DNA of 64,000 bases from Vitrella brassicaformis (lineage: Eukaryota > Sar > Vitrellaceae). The DNA lies in contig CDMY01000781.1 in NCBI GenBank assembly GCA_001179505.1, forward strand, positions 98,075 through 162,074, written 5' to 3'. The stretch's first letter is position 1; each line of letters starts with the position of its first letter. Below are positions 45,439 to 57,840 of this stretch, one piece after another. The position numbers were made by a program, and so were the translations under genes. The notes under the pieces are model-generated. The model did no database searches. It worked only from the letters and a program-made list of their open reading frames with translations, and was not told the DNA's origin.

Positions 45439-46349
45439 ATGTCGGCGTTCTATCGACTCCCCGCGGCGCTGCTCATTCTTGCCGTGGTCTTCTCCCCCTC
45501 CGCTCTTGCACAGGTCAATCAATCAAAGAACACACACTGCCAGTCCAGTTGCATATGGATGCAATGCATGTGTATCTCCTGCTGTGGCCGCAGGTCGCGG
45601 ACGTTAGCAGCACCGCAGCGGAACTGCCCTTTTTTTCGGTGGTCGGGATAGTGTCCAACAAGAGTGTGCGGTTCCGCATGGACAACTGCGGGCCGGGGGA
45701 CGTGACCTTCAGCGCCATCGATGGGAACAATGACACCGTGCACTTATTTCTTGATGAGCAACTCATGACACACGTGCCCTTCGGCGACTCTAAGGAGCTA
45801 ACGCTCAAGTGGACGGCAGATGGTGACACCGAGCTGCTGAGTCTGACGCTCTTCGGCGACTTCTCATCGGATCAGCCCGACCCGTCGATTCGTGAAGGAG
45901 AATGCGTCCCGGAGTGTGCACTGCTGGAAGCAAAGGCCCTTGGGGGCATGCTTCACCTGAAGATGGGCAGCAACGTCTTCCCGTAAGTAACCTGCACACG
46001 CTGCATCCCATCCTGGCTGACATTCATTCACACACTGGGTTTCTGGTTTCTGTCTGTGTGTAGGTATGATCTCGTCAACTTGGTCGAGCGCAACGGCGAG
46101 GAGCTGCCCAACTCTGGGATAGTCATTCCCAAGTACGGGTCGACAGACCAGCCGCAGCTGGAGTTCCTCGAGATGATGAACGAAGGTGACGACCTGTATG
46201 CGGCGCTTATGCCCAAGGACGACAAGGATGGCACTGGGCCGCTGATTTTCGCGGCCTTCCAGAATTGGCGGTCGGATTGCTCTCGACGACGCATGTTGAG
46301 AGCTCAGGGGAATGCGGTCATCGACAGAAAGATCGGGCCGACGCGCTAG
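45439..46349 (+). CDS. Secreted protein, 249 aa, unknown
   Basis: Three exons (45439-45513, 45594-45982, 46064-46349). Exon 1 encodes exactly a signal peptide (MSAFYRLPAALLILAVVFSP, then SALAQ with an ALA-Q cleavage site), so the intron separates the leader from the mature chain. The mature protein starts VADVSSTAAELPFF, contains beta-strand-like stretches (SVRFRMDNCGPGDVTF, ELTLKWTADGDTELLSLTLF), a CVPEC pair that could form a disulfide with the earlier Cys, and a C-terminal region ending basic (DCSRRRMLRAQGN). There is no second hydrophobic segment or GPI signal. It is probably a soluble secretory or organelle-targeted protein with a beta-sandwich-like fold. The family is not recognised. 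Confidence 0.75.
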
Positions 46350-47086
46350 GCTGGGCGTTGGAGTGAGCACGCCACTCAGGAAAAGGTGAGGATGATAACG
46401 AACCCATCGCAGCAAGACACCATTCCAGGTCTTTGGCTTACGCGTCTCTTTGCCTCCTTGCCGTTTTGCTTTGAGTGTGCAGGTTTGCGCATCATTCGTA
46501 TGCCATCGCGGGTACAAGCGGAGCCGGCAATGGGACGGAATAAGCGTCTCTTGTAGTTTGTGCGTATGTTTGTCGTTGTGGTTTTGTGTGCCTGGGTTGG
46601 GTTGAGTGCGTCAGTGGTTGTGTGCCTGGGTTGGGTTGAGTGCGTCAGTGGTTGTCGTCGTCATTCTTCTTCATCCATTCACGTCGATTGTCCGGGTTTT
46701 GTCCATCATTTGGCCACGTGTGTCATGGTGTCTGTGGTGGGTGGGTCGGTGTCACGGACATAGTCAGGCGAGCGCCTGCAGTAAGGACACGCACATGCGC
46801 TTTTTTCAGCCGCCTGTTTTTAAGGCTGGGTGGGCAGACAAGTCGTATAGCCAGGTGATGGGGTGGATCCGTGCTAGGTTGTCTGTTGCATTGGCACGTG
46901 GTGCGAGTATGTGTGTGCAAGGTGAGTCGATTGACACAGTACATTTCAGCAGAGAGAGACGTGCCTTCTCTCCATGAATTGTTCTTGCCAATGGTTGATG
47001 AATGGTCGTTGATGAAGGCGACAAATCAGCCAATAGGACCAAATAAGGATGGATGCAATCGATCACGCGCTGCATGCGAGCTTGGA
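46350..47086. other. Spacer with 34-bp tandem duplication and start-proximal motif
   Basis: 737 bp between two plus genes. It holds the perfect duplication at 46587-46654 and, at 47075-47085, TGCGAGCTTGG ending one base before the ATG at 47087. Open frames on both strands look like chance. Confidence 0.55.
46587..46654. repeat. Perfect 34-bp direct tandem duplication
   Basis: Positions 46587-46620 and 46621-46654 are identical, starting TGTGCCTGGGTTGGG. It has no divergence, so it is either a recent duplication or an assembly artefact. Confidence 0.9.
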
Positions 47087-50022
47087 ATGAAAAAAAGAAA
47101 GTGCCATGAAGAAAATATGACTGAGGTAAGCCAAGGCCTGTTGTAGACGCGGTGCGGTGTGCATGCAGGCTGATCTCTGTCCGTGTCGCGTACAGGGGTC
47201 GCATCTTGCTGGTCTGAGGAGCAAGTGTGCTCAGCTGGCGGCACTCCAGCAAGGCATCGAGGAGCTTCGTCAGAGGGTGACTGAACACAAGACAGACAGA
47301 TGATCCACCCGGCTGCACCCGTGCCGCACTGCTGCTGCGTGTCTGTTGCGTGTTGTCTGCAGGCTGGGAGGGTGTTGGAACTTAGCCGCGATAGAGATGA
47401 CTCATCGCAGCCGCCCGGAATCAGAGCCTCAGAGGTGAGATCAAGCTGGACACCATGACACATGAAGGTGCTCATTTTGTTTGTGCGCTGCTGGCCGTTG
47501 GTTCCTTCAGCCTGTCCGTGGCCAGTGTGCGGTGCTGGTAAGCCTCCTCCAGAGGCTTGGTCATGACGACCTACGGCCGAGTGAAGTGGAGTCGCTCGTG
47601 CATCTTGCCAACACCAAATGTGACACCATCTCGGCCATGCTGCAGCGACCGGTACGCGGACACCTACACACCACAAGTCGCGCATTGAGCTGACTGGCAA
47701 CACACGCAATGCTCCTTGTGTGTGTGTGTGTGTGTCAGTCTTCGTCCGTACCGTCTCTCATCACACTGCCCGAGTCGTGCTTCAGCGGCCACATCGGCCC
47801 CCTCGTCGGCACCAAGACCATGATCTCCAAACTCGCCCCGGCACACTCGGCCCTGCACACCATCTCCCGCAAGCCGGTCACACACAAGACCATCCATCTG
47901 GGCAAGTGCTTCTACTTCGCCATCAAGATGACTCCGCAGCAGATGGCTGTGTGGGGTCCGGCATTCAGCAAGGCCAAGCGGGCGGTCTTGGCATGTGCGC
48001 CGACCCTGGGCGTAGTGGAGCTGCTCGAGCATGCGGCCAAGACGCTGGAGGAGCTTGAGGCGTGGTCGGATTGTTATCATGTAGACAAAGCCGTTGGCGA
48101 ATGGCTGCGGGGCCGACAAAGGAGGGAAGAGATCGTCTTCCCCCTGCTGGCGCGCGTCAAGGTGGCCGGGTGGTGGATATGCGTCGCCAACAGGCGGCAC
48201 TGGAAACTCATGTAAGCCAGACACATACGGCACATTCGCATCCGTCTACTCACTGTCTGCCGGTCCATCTGTCTGCCTGTCTGTCTCTCTGTCAGCTCGC
48301 TCGTCGATATCCACCTTCGCGACATGTATGTCGAGGATGACAGCCGTTGGGACGATCCCGAGAAGTGCTCTGGCTACAACGGCGTCGCTTGCAGCGATTG
48401 GCTGGGGGCAGGCCCGGGACCGCACCATCTGACGCTTGAGGTCTCATGGGGTGACGGCTGGCAGATCGAGGACCTCCGCCACATGCTCAAGCCATCCATC
48501 AAGTGAGAAGAGAAGAGAATATCGGCGTGTGTCCACCTATGTAAGACACTTTGTATGCGCGTGTGTGTGTACTGTCCATGGCAGGCGCCTCAAAGGCCTC
48601 CAGTGCGTTCCAGTGAGCCGGTGGCACCTGGACGATGTTGTCGACATCCCGCTCCAGCTGGACGACCTTCAGATAGACGTCGACCGCGCAGTCAATTTCG
48701 AATTCTTACAGGTACGTGAAGGCTATATGCCCACATACAGATGCAAATGTGCCGCATGCATGTGTGTGCCCGTCCATCAGATGATTGCGCATCTTCGGTC
48801 CACATGGATGGCCCCCAGCGGCGTCATCACCTTCACCTGCCGTCATGACGTCACCTTTGACGTCCTGCGAGAGCTACAGCACTTGGAGGACTGCCCGTCT
48901 TTGGCTGGCACACTTTTTTATCTCGCTTCTCTCGTCAAGCGTGTCGTGTTTCCTCATGGGCTGGGACAGGGGGAGGCAGTGCCGTCTGTCGTACTGTATC
49001 GGCTCCCTCAGCTGGTCTTTTCGCAAGCTGAGAAGCTGGACTTGTCCCGTTCTGCTGTTGGGTCTGACTCCCTCCCTGACGTTTTTCTTTCGCACATATC
49101 TGATGCCCACTTTCCTCGCGTCACAACACTCGAGCTGGGACAGGCAGTGGGGATCAGAGCTCAGGAGGTAGTGAGGCGGGCCACAGATCTCAAGTCGATC
49201 AGAGAGCTGCATTTTCAGAAGGGTGGACGGGTTTCTGTGCCGTTCTTCTTCCCTCGCTGCTTGGGGGCGTGCAGCCAGACAGGCCCGCCTCTGCACATCA
49301 AGACTCGGTACATGGACTCGGCTGATGTGAGGGTCGACACGAGCGTGTGGGCGCTATGGGAGGGCGGGGGTGGGAGTGAGGGGCAGAAGGGGGTGGAGAG
49401 GCGCATTCAGAAGATCAGTGTCACAGTCCATTGGGAGCGTACCACCAGACAGACAGGCAGAAGAGCTGGCAAGAAGGGGGTGAGCAGTGAGGCAGCGAAG
49501 AAGAAGGGAGGCGATCAGGAAGGGGATCGGGGCATCTTGAAGACGTGCCTGCACGCCATGGACAAGTGCCCTCTCCTCGACACGATTGTCCTCACTCTCT
49601 GCGGCTTGTCTGACTTCTCCGGTGATGAGCTAGAAGCCAGTCCTGTCGAAGCCAGTCCTATTGATATGGTGGGGGTCAGCTCTGAGGCAGTCAAAAACCG
49701 GCTGCTATCGCGTGGCTTCGTGGCGGTGCAGACAGGCCCCTCATGTGTTCAATTGTGTTGCGTGTTTGGCCGTCTGTTCCCCCGATGGCTGGTTGAAAAT
49801 GTGTCTGGCCTCTCCCTCTCTACCCCCTTCTCACGCCATGCGTCAATGGATGACACTGTGCCGCTGTGTGAGGCTGTGCTGGCACATGTGGGCATGCGCT
49901 TTCCTCGTTTCATAGCCCGGCAGCTCAGCAATGAGTTGGAGAGGGCTGTGAAAGCAGAGGCACGCGGGTGTTGGCACAGACTCAGACGTGAGGCGCGGCG
50001 CAAGAAGGGCATGAGTCAATAG
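47087..50022 (+). CDS. Hypothetical protein, 793 aa
   Basis: Eight exons (47087-47125, 47196-47276, 47363-47434, 47511-47651, 47739-48211, 48296-48502, 48585-48711, 48781-50022) join in phase and total 794 codons. The N-terminus is short, basic and coiled-coil-like (MKKRKCHEENMTE, KCAQLAALQQGIEELRQR). The centre has several beta-rich segments (SLVDIHLRDMYVEDDSRWDD, HHLTLEVSWGDGWQIEDL) and the large last exon is mixed, with WALWEGGGGSEGQKG and Lys-rich linkers. No catalytic motif or transmembrane helix is seen. The layout (short coiled coil, then repeated strand-helix units ending in a Leu-rich part) resembles lineage-specific expanded families in alveolates, but I cannot name one. The start is supported by the motif directly before the ATG. 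Confidence 0.7.
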
Positions 50023-50224
50023 ATGCCGGATGGCTGACTGGAATAGCTGCCAAAACGCACACATATGTGTCCTGTCTACCTGAATGAATGCACTTGAACC
50101 GACCCGTCATGGATTCAAATATCGCTCGAAGTGCATATTACAGGAGTGTCCTTCCAATCCCCTGAGACACACGCACGCCATGCAACCTCTATTCAACACC
50201 CACTCCCGAGATTGCACCACGCAG

Positions 50225-53200
50225 CTATCGTCTTCTTTTCCCTCCAGACGTCATTATCAATCGACGGTGTTTGCCCAGCCCACCAGTCCTGGCCTCCTCC
50301 CTCCCATCAGCCGCAGCCTTGAACCTCACTCCAGCTGTAGCCGTTGCACTGGCCGTGATCCCCCCCTCTGACTTGTCTTCGTCCTGCACCACCAGAGGGA
50401 CGGCCACAGAAAGCAAGGAGCTCTCCGCAGGGGCGGTGCGGAGCTCCCTCGTCTCTGAGTTGTCTCCCGGCCCTGACTCTCGGGAGGGCGGCAGCTTTCG
50501 AGATGGAGGGCTGCGGAGAGACGGGAAGGGGTCTGCCACAGCTGGCAGCTCTGACGGCCAGCTGGTGGTGTCTGTCTGCATCAGCGGGTCGGCCTGTCCA
50601 GACGGTGGGCGGGCGGATGGCACATCAGAGGCCGCAGAAGAGTGCATCGACTTGACCCTCAGAGGCAGAGACGTCCACCAAGGGGAGGAAGGTGGGGCTC
50701 TCAGCACTGCACGGCGCATTGTCCTCGTCGACCGGATCGGGACAAACACTTTCGGCACGGCATACTTGGGCTTCGTCGTTGGCCTGTCCTCCTGCGCCCT
50801 CTGCGACCTGGGGGAGAGGATAGTCGGCTTGAGTGATGGGGGGAGGGGTGTCGGCTCATTCGCACGCTGGATGAGAGCCGCCTCGGTTATCTCACATCGT
50901 GTTCGTGGCGGCAGCTCGGTTGACAGAGTGATGGTTGAAGTGTCGACGGGCATCGCTCGGGGAAGCGGCTCTCGCGGCGTTCGGAGACTCGCGAGAGACA
51001 CCTCATAATCATCATCTTGTGTGCGCGACTTTGGCCGCATTCCCGTGTCGATGCGAGCGTCGCCTGGCTGACGTTTGGGGCGGGGAGGGGGGCGGGGAGG
51101 GGGGCGGCGATAGGATGGCCGCACTGTTGTCCCGTGGTCCTCAACATGAACGCGAGGCGTCCAGAGATTCTAAATGAGAAAAGACATACCAGAGGTAGAC
51201 CATTCCATGTCTGTGTCTCACTCGCTGACCGTGGATTTGTTGAGCAGCAGAAAGGCTACGGGCCCCATTTGGCTGATATCTTGTCCCATGACCTCAACAA
51301 ACTCCTCCCTCTTCTCCAGCAGACACGGCTGGTAGCTAGACCGATAAGACACCATGGCACTGGCCTTAGCAATCCGGGACGTGTCGAGCGGCAGATCCGT
51401 CTGCGTCCGAGCGGTGGTCGGCTCGGTGGACGGGAGCGTCGTACGCTCAGTCCGCCTGCGACGCTTGCGGCGACTAATGGTGACCAGAGAAGAGGACGGG
51501 AGACAGAGTGATGATGTTCCTTTGTGTCTCGTCTCTCTGTGCCGAACATGGCTTACGTCGGTGGAGCTGCCTTGCACGTGTGGATCAGGATATCCATGAG
51601 TGCCGCCTTCTCAGGCGACAGCGGCTCCACAAGGCTAGAATCCTCCACACGCCGCCGGAGGCAAAGCCGTCTCATCGAAGTGCCGAGTTCAGTCGATCTC
51701 TTGGTAATCGGCTGCACCACCTCCTCCTCGCCGCTCGGCTGCCTGCGAGCCCTCTCAGGGCTCACTGCCCGGCTGGCCGGCGCAGAGAACGACAGATACG
51801 GCAGCGGCATGCCCGGCAGCACCCCGTCAGCAAGAGCAGCCAGCAGCTGGTCGTCCGAATCCTCCCGTTGCATCCTCGGCAGCTGCAGCTGGGTAGCGGA
51901 CGATGGCCGTGTCTTGGACAGCCGAGAGCCCCGCGACCGAATGCTTGAGCTGGCGGAGGATCCCTCACGCCCGCCTTGGGTGAGAGATAGGCTGCGTGAG
52001 GGGAAGGCCATGCCGGGCATCATGGCTGTGGGCGACTCGGACAACTCCTCCTCGGGCGTCTCTATCCAGCGCCCTTCTACCGGCTGTGTCCACCCAATGG
52101 ATGTCGGTAGAAAGCCTTTGAGCCAGCTGGTCTGGGGGATGACGGACAAATGACTGTCGAAGCCGATCAGCAGGTCGCCGGGGCTTTCATTGGTCTACAT
52201 GCCGATACAGAAACAAAGAAGGTAGGTGACGCAGGGCGAATTGCTGAGTGACAACATTACTTGTTTGAATGAGATGTATGTGAGTGGACTTGGGAAGGCG
52301 ATCTGCTTCAGGATGGTCAGGCTGCGGTTCCAGATACGCACCTCGTGAGCCACACTGCAACACATACACACAACACAGCTATGCGTATGTAGAGCCGCAT
52401 CTGTGTCGCGGCACTGTGTTTTCCCACCTGATCGAAGCAAAGACGTTAAGGTTGATGGAGTAGTCGATCTGCATCACCTCTGTGGCATGGATCTCACCAA
52501 CGACCTCTGTCCACCGATGTCGCCGCCGACGTGAGCCGGTCTTCTCTATCGACACCACCTGCACACATCAGACAAGACAATGGATCAGACACCGACTTGT
52601 TCGTGCCTTGGCTGCTGAGACAGGCAGCTCACGTGTCCTGTTGTCGTGCCCACAGCAATGCCCCCAAACTGCAAAGCGATTTCATCACGCTGTACGTCCA
52701 TCCAGCGCTCGTTGCCACTGTCAGCTGACGAAGAGGCTGAAGAAGAGGAACCGCTCTCACCGTCAGGCTCCTTAAAGCCAATACTCCTCCGCTTGAGAGT
52801 CGTCGATCGGCGCTTGTACGGCGTTTCAGCAAGCTGGGTGGTCTTGCGGGAGGGCCGCTCCACGTGTCTCTCGAGGAAAGGCGCGAACGAGACAGGCAGG
52901 CCATAGACGCTTCCCCCCTTGAGCGCCAGCCGCTCGACAATCCTTGCCTTCTCCACATCCCAAATCGTGAAGTTGAGGGTCACGTCAGTGAGGATGACCT
53001 TGGCTTCAAGCGGCGACAAAATCACCTCCATCCCAGCAATCTTGGTGGTCAGCGCGCGGTACCTCCCGTGCAGCTGGATGGGCGGAGCCGCCGCAGCACT
53101 GGGGTAGGGCCGCTGGGCCGCTGGCCTGTTCTCGAGCACCTTTTGCATCTTGATGTTCTGGTACCAGATGAGGTGCATCGACGCACGCCTGTCCGCCTTT

Positions 53201-56200
53201 ACCACCGTGCGCCGGATTGGGTTGATCATCACATCGGCGCCGCCCATCCGGTATCCCTCTGGAGGCAGCACTTTGGCCACGTCCTCGAGCGTGATGCGAC
53301 GGCTGCCCGGTTTGTTCGACGTGAGGGAAGCTCGAGAGCTGGAGGAGTGAGAGCGGTCGCCGCCGAAAAGCGCCTTGTGGAGCTTTGGGGCTGATGCCCT
53401 TGGGCGTGTGGGGGTGAAGAGGCTGCTGATGCCGTCCTCAACGGCAGGCATCGGCGCAACTGATTGCTTCGGAGCGGACCGATGGATCCACGACATGATC
53501 TCAGGCTCCAGATGACCGGCGTACACACTGCAACAGAGAGGCAGGAGAGTAACTCCTGTCCATTCCTGAGCTTCTCACTGACTGACCGTTTGACATCTGC
53601 CCATGCGGGACTCGTATGTAGAATGTCTCGAAGTCGGACGGCGAGGAGCCGCCCCGCCTCGGTGCCCAGCAGCACCACCCAGTCACGATGAGCTGGGGTG
53701 GCTCGATGGGCGGACTCGCCCTCCGTTGACGGTTGTAGTGTGCCCGGTCGTGTGTGGAGGATGCGTGTGGCGGGGAGGAAGCCCGTGCCACCGAGAAGCT
53801 CATCCATCTCTGGAGCGTCGCAGAAGCTGGTCGTCATCGACTCGAAACGATCACTGAGAGCCAAAATAGTCGTGTCTCACTTGTGCTCGTGTGTGTCGGT
53901 TCATCTGCTCTTTGATCTTCCTTACACACAGAATGAGACGAAGTCGCTGTCCGACTCGGATGAGCGGACCTCAATGGACGAGAAGCGGCGCAGGAGGATC
54001 GGCGTGACCCCCAGCTCGTCTCCATTCGCCCCGTGCGCTCTCGCCGGCTCTCGACGGAGCAGCTGGCGCGACGATTTGCTTCTCGTCATCCGCCGCTGTG
54101 TCTTCGCCACACTTCTCCTTTTCTTCTTTCGCCTCCTGAATCTGCTTGTGGTGGTGCTCTTGTCGCTTTTCTTCTGTCGCACGTGAGTTTGGTGTGATGC
54201 GGGCGAAGATGGCCGTGAGGCGCTGTCGTGGGGCGAGTCTGGTCGGGGAGGCGCGAATGGCGGAGTGAAGAAGACCGCGACCTCAAAGGACGACAGCAGG
54301 AGGATAATCATCCTCAAAGACGACAGGAGACACACCTTGAGCACCTGCATAGCGTGGACCGAGAAATAGCAGTCACGGTAGCGTCCTAGCGCCGATGTAT
54401 GGCTTTCGACTGACCTGAACTGATGTGGGCGGCGAGAGGGCCACTGTGAAAACCTTCGACGGGACATGCAGTACACGGACGGCGCTGTCACGGGTTAGTA
54501 TCGAGAGACACGAATTGCTGCATGCAGCAATCGCAAAACGACGTGGAATAAGAGCATGCCTCCTTGTTTCTCCCTGATCCCTCACCCTTTCTCAGAGTCC
54601 TTGGTCACAAGGGCCATGGGCTGGTCATCGTCATGGCCCTGCTCATGAGACTCCCAGCCCTCCTTCTCGTCGGCTGATGACGCATAATCCACTGCCGCTT
54701 CGACAACGCCGCCATCACCCCTCAGACGAGCCGCGAGCGTTATGTTGCCCTGGTCGAGGCCCAATGCCAATACTGACAGGTAGACAGACAGATGGAGAGA
54801 TCGATCCTACGTGCGGCCAGCTGGTACCTGAAGGGCTAGTGCGGAAGCCCCAGAAGTGTTTGACACGAGAGAGGGGCTTGAGGGTGTACCTGGCACTTGA
54901 CAGCAGCGTCGTCAGGTCGGGATAGACACTCACGATACAGCTCTGGTTCGTGTAGGCCACCGGTCGCGCAAGCCGGGCCGTCAGCCGCACAACAGTGATC
55001 TCCTGAACGTCCTTCTTCCCAGCAGCCGCCGCGCTCCCCTTGCCCTTGCCGGGGCCCCCTGCCTGGTGACTGCCCGTCGTCAGGGCGAAAAAATGCCGAC
55101 CGATTGCGTCGATGCGCCTGATCTCCATCGCTGTCTGCGAGGACAGGGCCGCCTGCAGCGGGCATGTATAGAGACAGGTGAAGACGCGCAGCGACCAGAT
55201 GCGAATAACAGCGTCCATGCCGATAGACAGCGCCCACTTCTGCGAGCGGTGGCGCGATGGCGGGTCGAAGAAGCACACATAGTGGACGCCGCGCTGATGG
55301 CCGATAAACGTATGCTCCAGTCGAAGGGCGAACGTGAGGTGCACTACGGAACCGCAGACAGTTCAGGATACTCTCAGTCGTCATGCTTCGGCTTACCTTC
55401 TTCTTCCTCTTCGCCAGCAAAGCCAGCAAGCGTCCGATGCTGCCCGGTGTGTCTGCGCGAAGCGGGTGACATGGCGCGGTCAGCTTCGATCACTTGCGTC
55501 TCCATACGTTCATAGCCAGCCCTCGGAGACACCTCGCCTGTCTCTGCCTCGAACCAGCTGGCCGCCTCGGACCTCTCACCCTCCGGCTGCTGCACCTTAT
55601 CCTTTGCGGCGCTGCTCGACCCCGATGAGCTAGAGCGGTCGCCAGGAACAGGCGACTTCTTTCCTGATGACAGCTGCTCGCCTGCGGCTCCGTCCTCCGT
55701 GTACTTCCATATGTTGATGCGCGAGGACCGCTGCCGATTGGCCGCGATAATGTTGTTGACCACGGCGTCACCGGTGAGGATATCGCCGCCTGTCTCGTCC
55801 CCCGCTGGCCCTGGCTGCACCCCAATGTCGGCTGGGGAGAGCCTGTCGGAGAGGTTGAGGTAGGACAGCCAGTAGTTGACGCGGTTGTCCAGACTGCCGG
55901 TCAGCAAGATCGTCTCAAGTTTGGACACTACTTGGAGGTCGACGGATGTGATGGGCTCCCGATGCAGCCGGTGGCCTTCAGCCCTCAAGCGCAGCCCAAA
56001 GTCAAGTATCCACACCGTCGACTCCTCGGTCCAGACGGCGATCCGCCGGTGGGCCAACGATACCCTGATGCCGAGGATGGCGTGCTTCTTCGTCAGCTCC
56101 AGAAGACCGTCCCAGACGGGAATCATCTCGTATCGAAATGGGTGTTTCCTCGCAGTCTCCGGATCCTTGACGCTATTCTCGGCCCGCTTGTCTTCGGCCG

Positions 56201-56822
56201 ATGGCCGAAGGATGAAACTGTGGAGGCCGTGTGGTGTGCCTGCCAGCACCACCGCCTCCTTGCGTTCAGGGCCGGATGGGGCGCCGCCACGGCCGGCGGT
56301 CTGTGCTCGTGGGCTTCGGATGAAATGGCCGATACAAGAGACCTTCTCTGGCGCTGTGAACGTCTCCAGCAACTCGAGAGACTCGCTGAGGAAAGAAAAA
56401 CAGAGGAGAAAGGCATACATATAATTTGGAAATCACACAGCGTGATGTGCTTGCAGCTGACCTGTACAGCCGCCATGCCAAGTCGACATCGGCAGTGACG
56501 ATGACTCGGAATACCGCCACGGAGTCGACTGCACTGATGATATTCCTGCGCTGCTGGGGGAAAGTGATCCGCCTCTGCTCCCCCTCATTGTCCCACACTC
56601 TTGCCGTCCTGCAGAAGAGGAAAACATATGAGAGGGGCTTTCACATGTTGAGATCTCCTTGCAGAGCTGACGTGTCATCTGAGCTGACGTTTCGTCTGCG
56701 CTGAGGAATATCCCCTCCCGCAGCTGCTTGAAGTGCTGAATGACTGACTTGTGCTTGGAGAATGTCACCTCCGTTTGCAGGCCGAACGACAGCCGCCCGC
56801 CAGCAGCAACCGCCTCTGCCAT
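50225..56822 (-). CDS. Large WD40-repeat protein, resembling axonemal WDR family
   Basis: A multi-exon minus gene of about 6.6 kb from ATG 56822 to TAG 50225, estimated at 1,500-1,700 aa. The N-terminal half has many beta-propeller strands: ARVWDNEGEQ, RRIAVWTEESTVWILDFG, TILLTGSLDNRVNYW, KWALSIGMDAVIRIWSLR, LNFTIWDVEKARIVER, HEVRIWNRSLTILKQI and DLLIGFDSHLSVIP. The last two (IW...IAFPSPLTYISF and DLL.GF.SHLSVI) look like large ciliary WD proteins of the WDR87/WDR97 type, which is tentative. Ser-rich spacers separate propeller parts, and the C-terminus is disordered and basic (ending SGGKRRR). Exon 1 probably ends at 56690 (GAAAC|GTCAGC), joining in phase to ARVWD. With AK7 it could point to flagellar biology. 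Internal exon edges were not all resolved. Confidence 0.68.
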
Positions 56823-56890
56823 CGTGTCGTTCGAAGTGGGGGCCGAGAGGGGGCCTACGCGTCACTGAGTCAACTTGAAGAGGCAGTGCG
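56823..56890. promoter_or_regulatory. 68-bp divergent promoter
   Basis: Only 68 bp separate the start codons of the WD40 gene (-) and the next plus-strand frame. No TGCGAGCT motif is present. If both starts are right, 5' untranslated regions must be minimal or overlap. Confidence 0.35.
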
Positions 56891-57686
56891 ATGGACCGGA
56901 TGCGCTTGGTTGTCCCTGCCGCTATGGTAATGAGGGAGAACACAACGCACATGCAACGATGGACTTCCTCTTCTTCTCTTCGCCGTGACAGTGTACGCTT
57001 GGTTGAACTTCTGTCCCTTCTTGTGCCTCTGCAGAGAGATGCGGGTGCTCGACAGCTGGCGCCAGGGCCTCCTGCTGCCGAGAAGATGGCCCTTTGTTAC
57101 CTTCTCTTCGTGCTGGTAGAGGATAATCATCCTTTCATAGTGCAAGTTTATGTTTTCTGGTGCTCAGATGCACTCCAGGCTGGCCTTCGCTCTGATGCAC
57201 TTACGATTGCCCAGGCGACGAAGGCACAGGGAGCAAGGCAGGCGGCATCTGACTGCAAGACCGAGCGAAAGGGATGCTGAGGAAGTTGCCCGTCTGCCTT
57301 CGTTTTTCCCGCTCTCCGTGGCGGTGGGAGAGAGAGAGGCTGACGAGCTGCGGCTTCAGCTGGAGTACATCGGCCAAGTCATCATAGATGACACCGACAG
57401 CAGCTCTCAAGGCGAGGATGATTCCGAGGGTCTAACGGTGATTGAGGTGGAGTGCCGTCGCTGCCTGCTCCAGCCAGAGACTCGGAGCACTTCCATCAAG
57501 GAAAGGAATGGAAGGGAGCCTCGCGGCGGGCAAATGCGCGGATCCGGAAGGGGGGACTTGTCACGAAGGCCGTTAGTCGTGGGGAGAAGACCTGCTACCC
57601 TGACGACTCTCAACTACCGAGTGCCTTTAGCACGAGGTCTTGATCTCGATGAGCCGCTCAAGGCCTTCGCGGCCTCATCTAAGTGA
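56891..57686 (+). CDS. Hypothetical protein, about 257 aa, with one frame change
   Basis: An open frame from ATG 56891 continues to 57280, but a second frame (57150-57686) carries the convincing C-terminus (ELRLQLEYIGQVIIDDTDSS, GLTVIEVECRRC, ending FAASSK). Removing 57146-57167 as a 22-bp GT-AG intron joins the two and gives 258 codons including the stop. A GC-AG intron or a one-base error are alternatives. The N-terminal part is Leu-rich and helical (SVRLVELLSLLVPLQRDAG, MALCYLLFVLVEDNHPF), resembling armadillo/HEAT-like helices, and the C-terminus is acidic then basic. No family is recognised. The opposite-strand frame here is poorer, so the plus strand is preferred. Confidence 0.5.
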
Positions 57687-57840
57687 GAGACGCGGCCTGT
57701 GGATGAGAATGTGAGCATTCGTGAGTTGATCGACAGTGACATTATGTATACATATGTATGTATACTGTGAGACACAGAAAGAGTGAAGCAATCGGTATGA
57801 CATAGTGAGTGACTTGGGCAGTAAGTGAGTGAGTGAGTCA

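Noticed and set aside
50271-51008. 245-codon plus frame at the end of the WD40 gene
   Set aside because: The minus frame continues the WD40 gene tail with splice sites and a stop. The plus frame is Gly/Ser-rich antisense.
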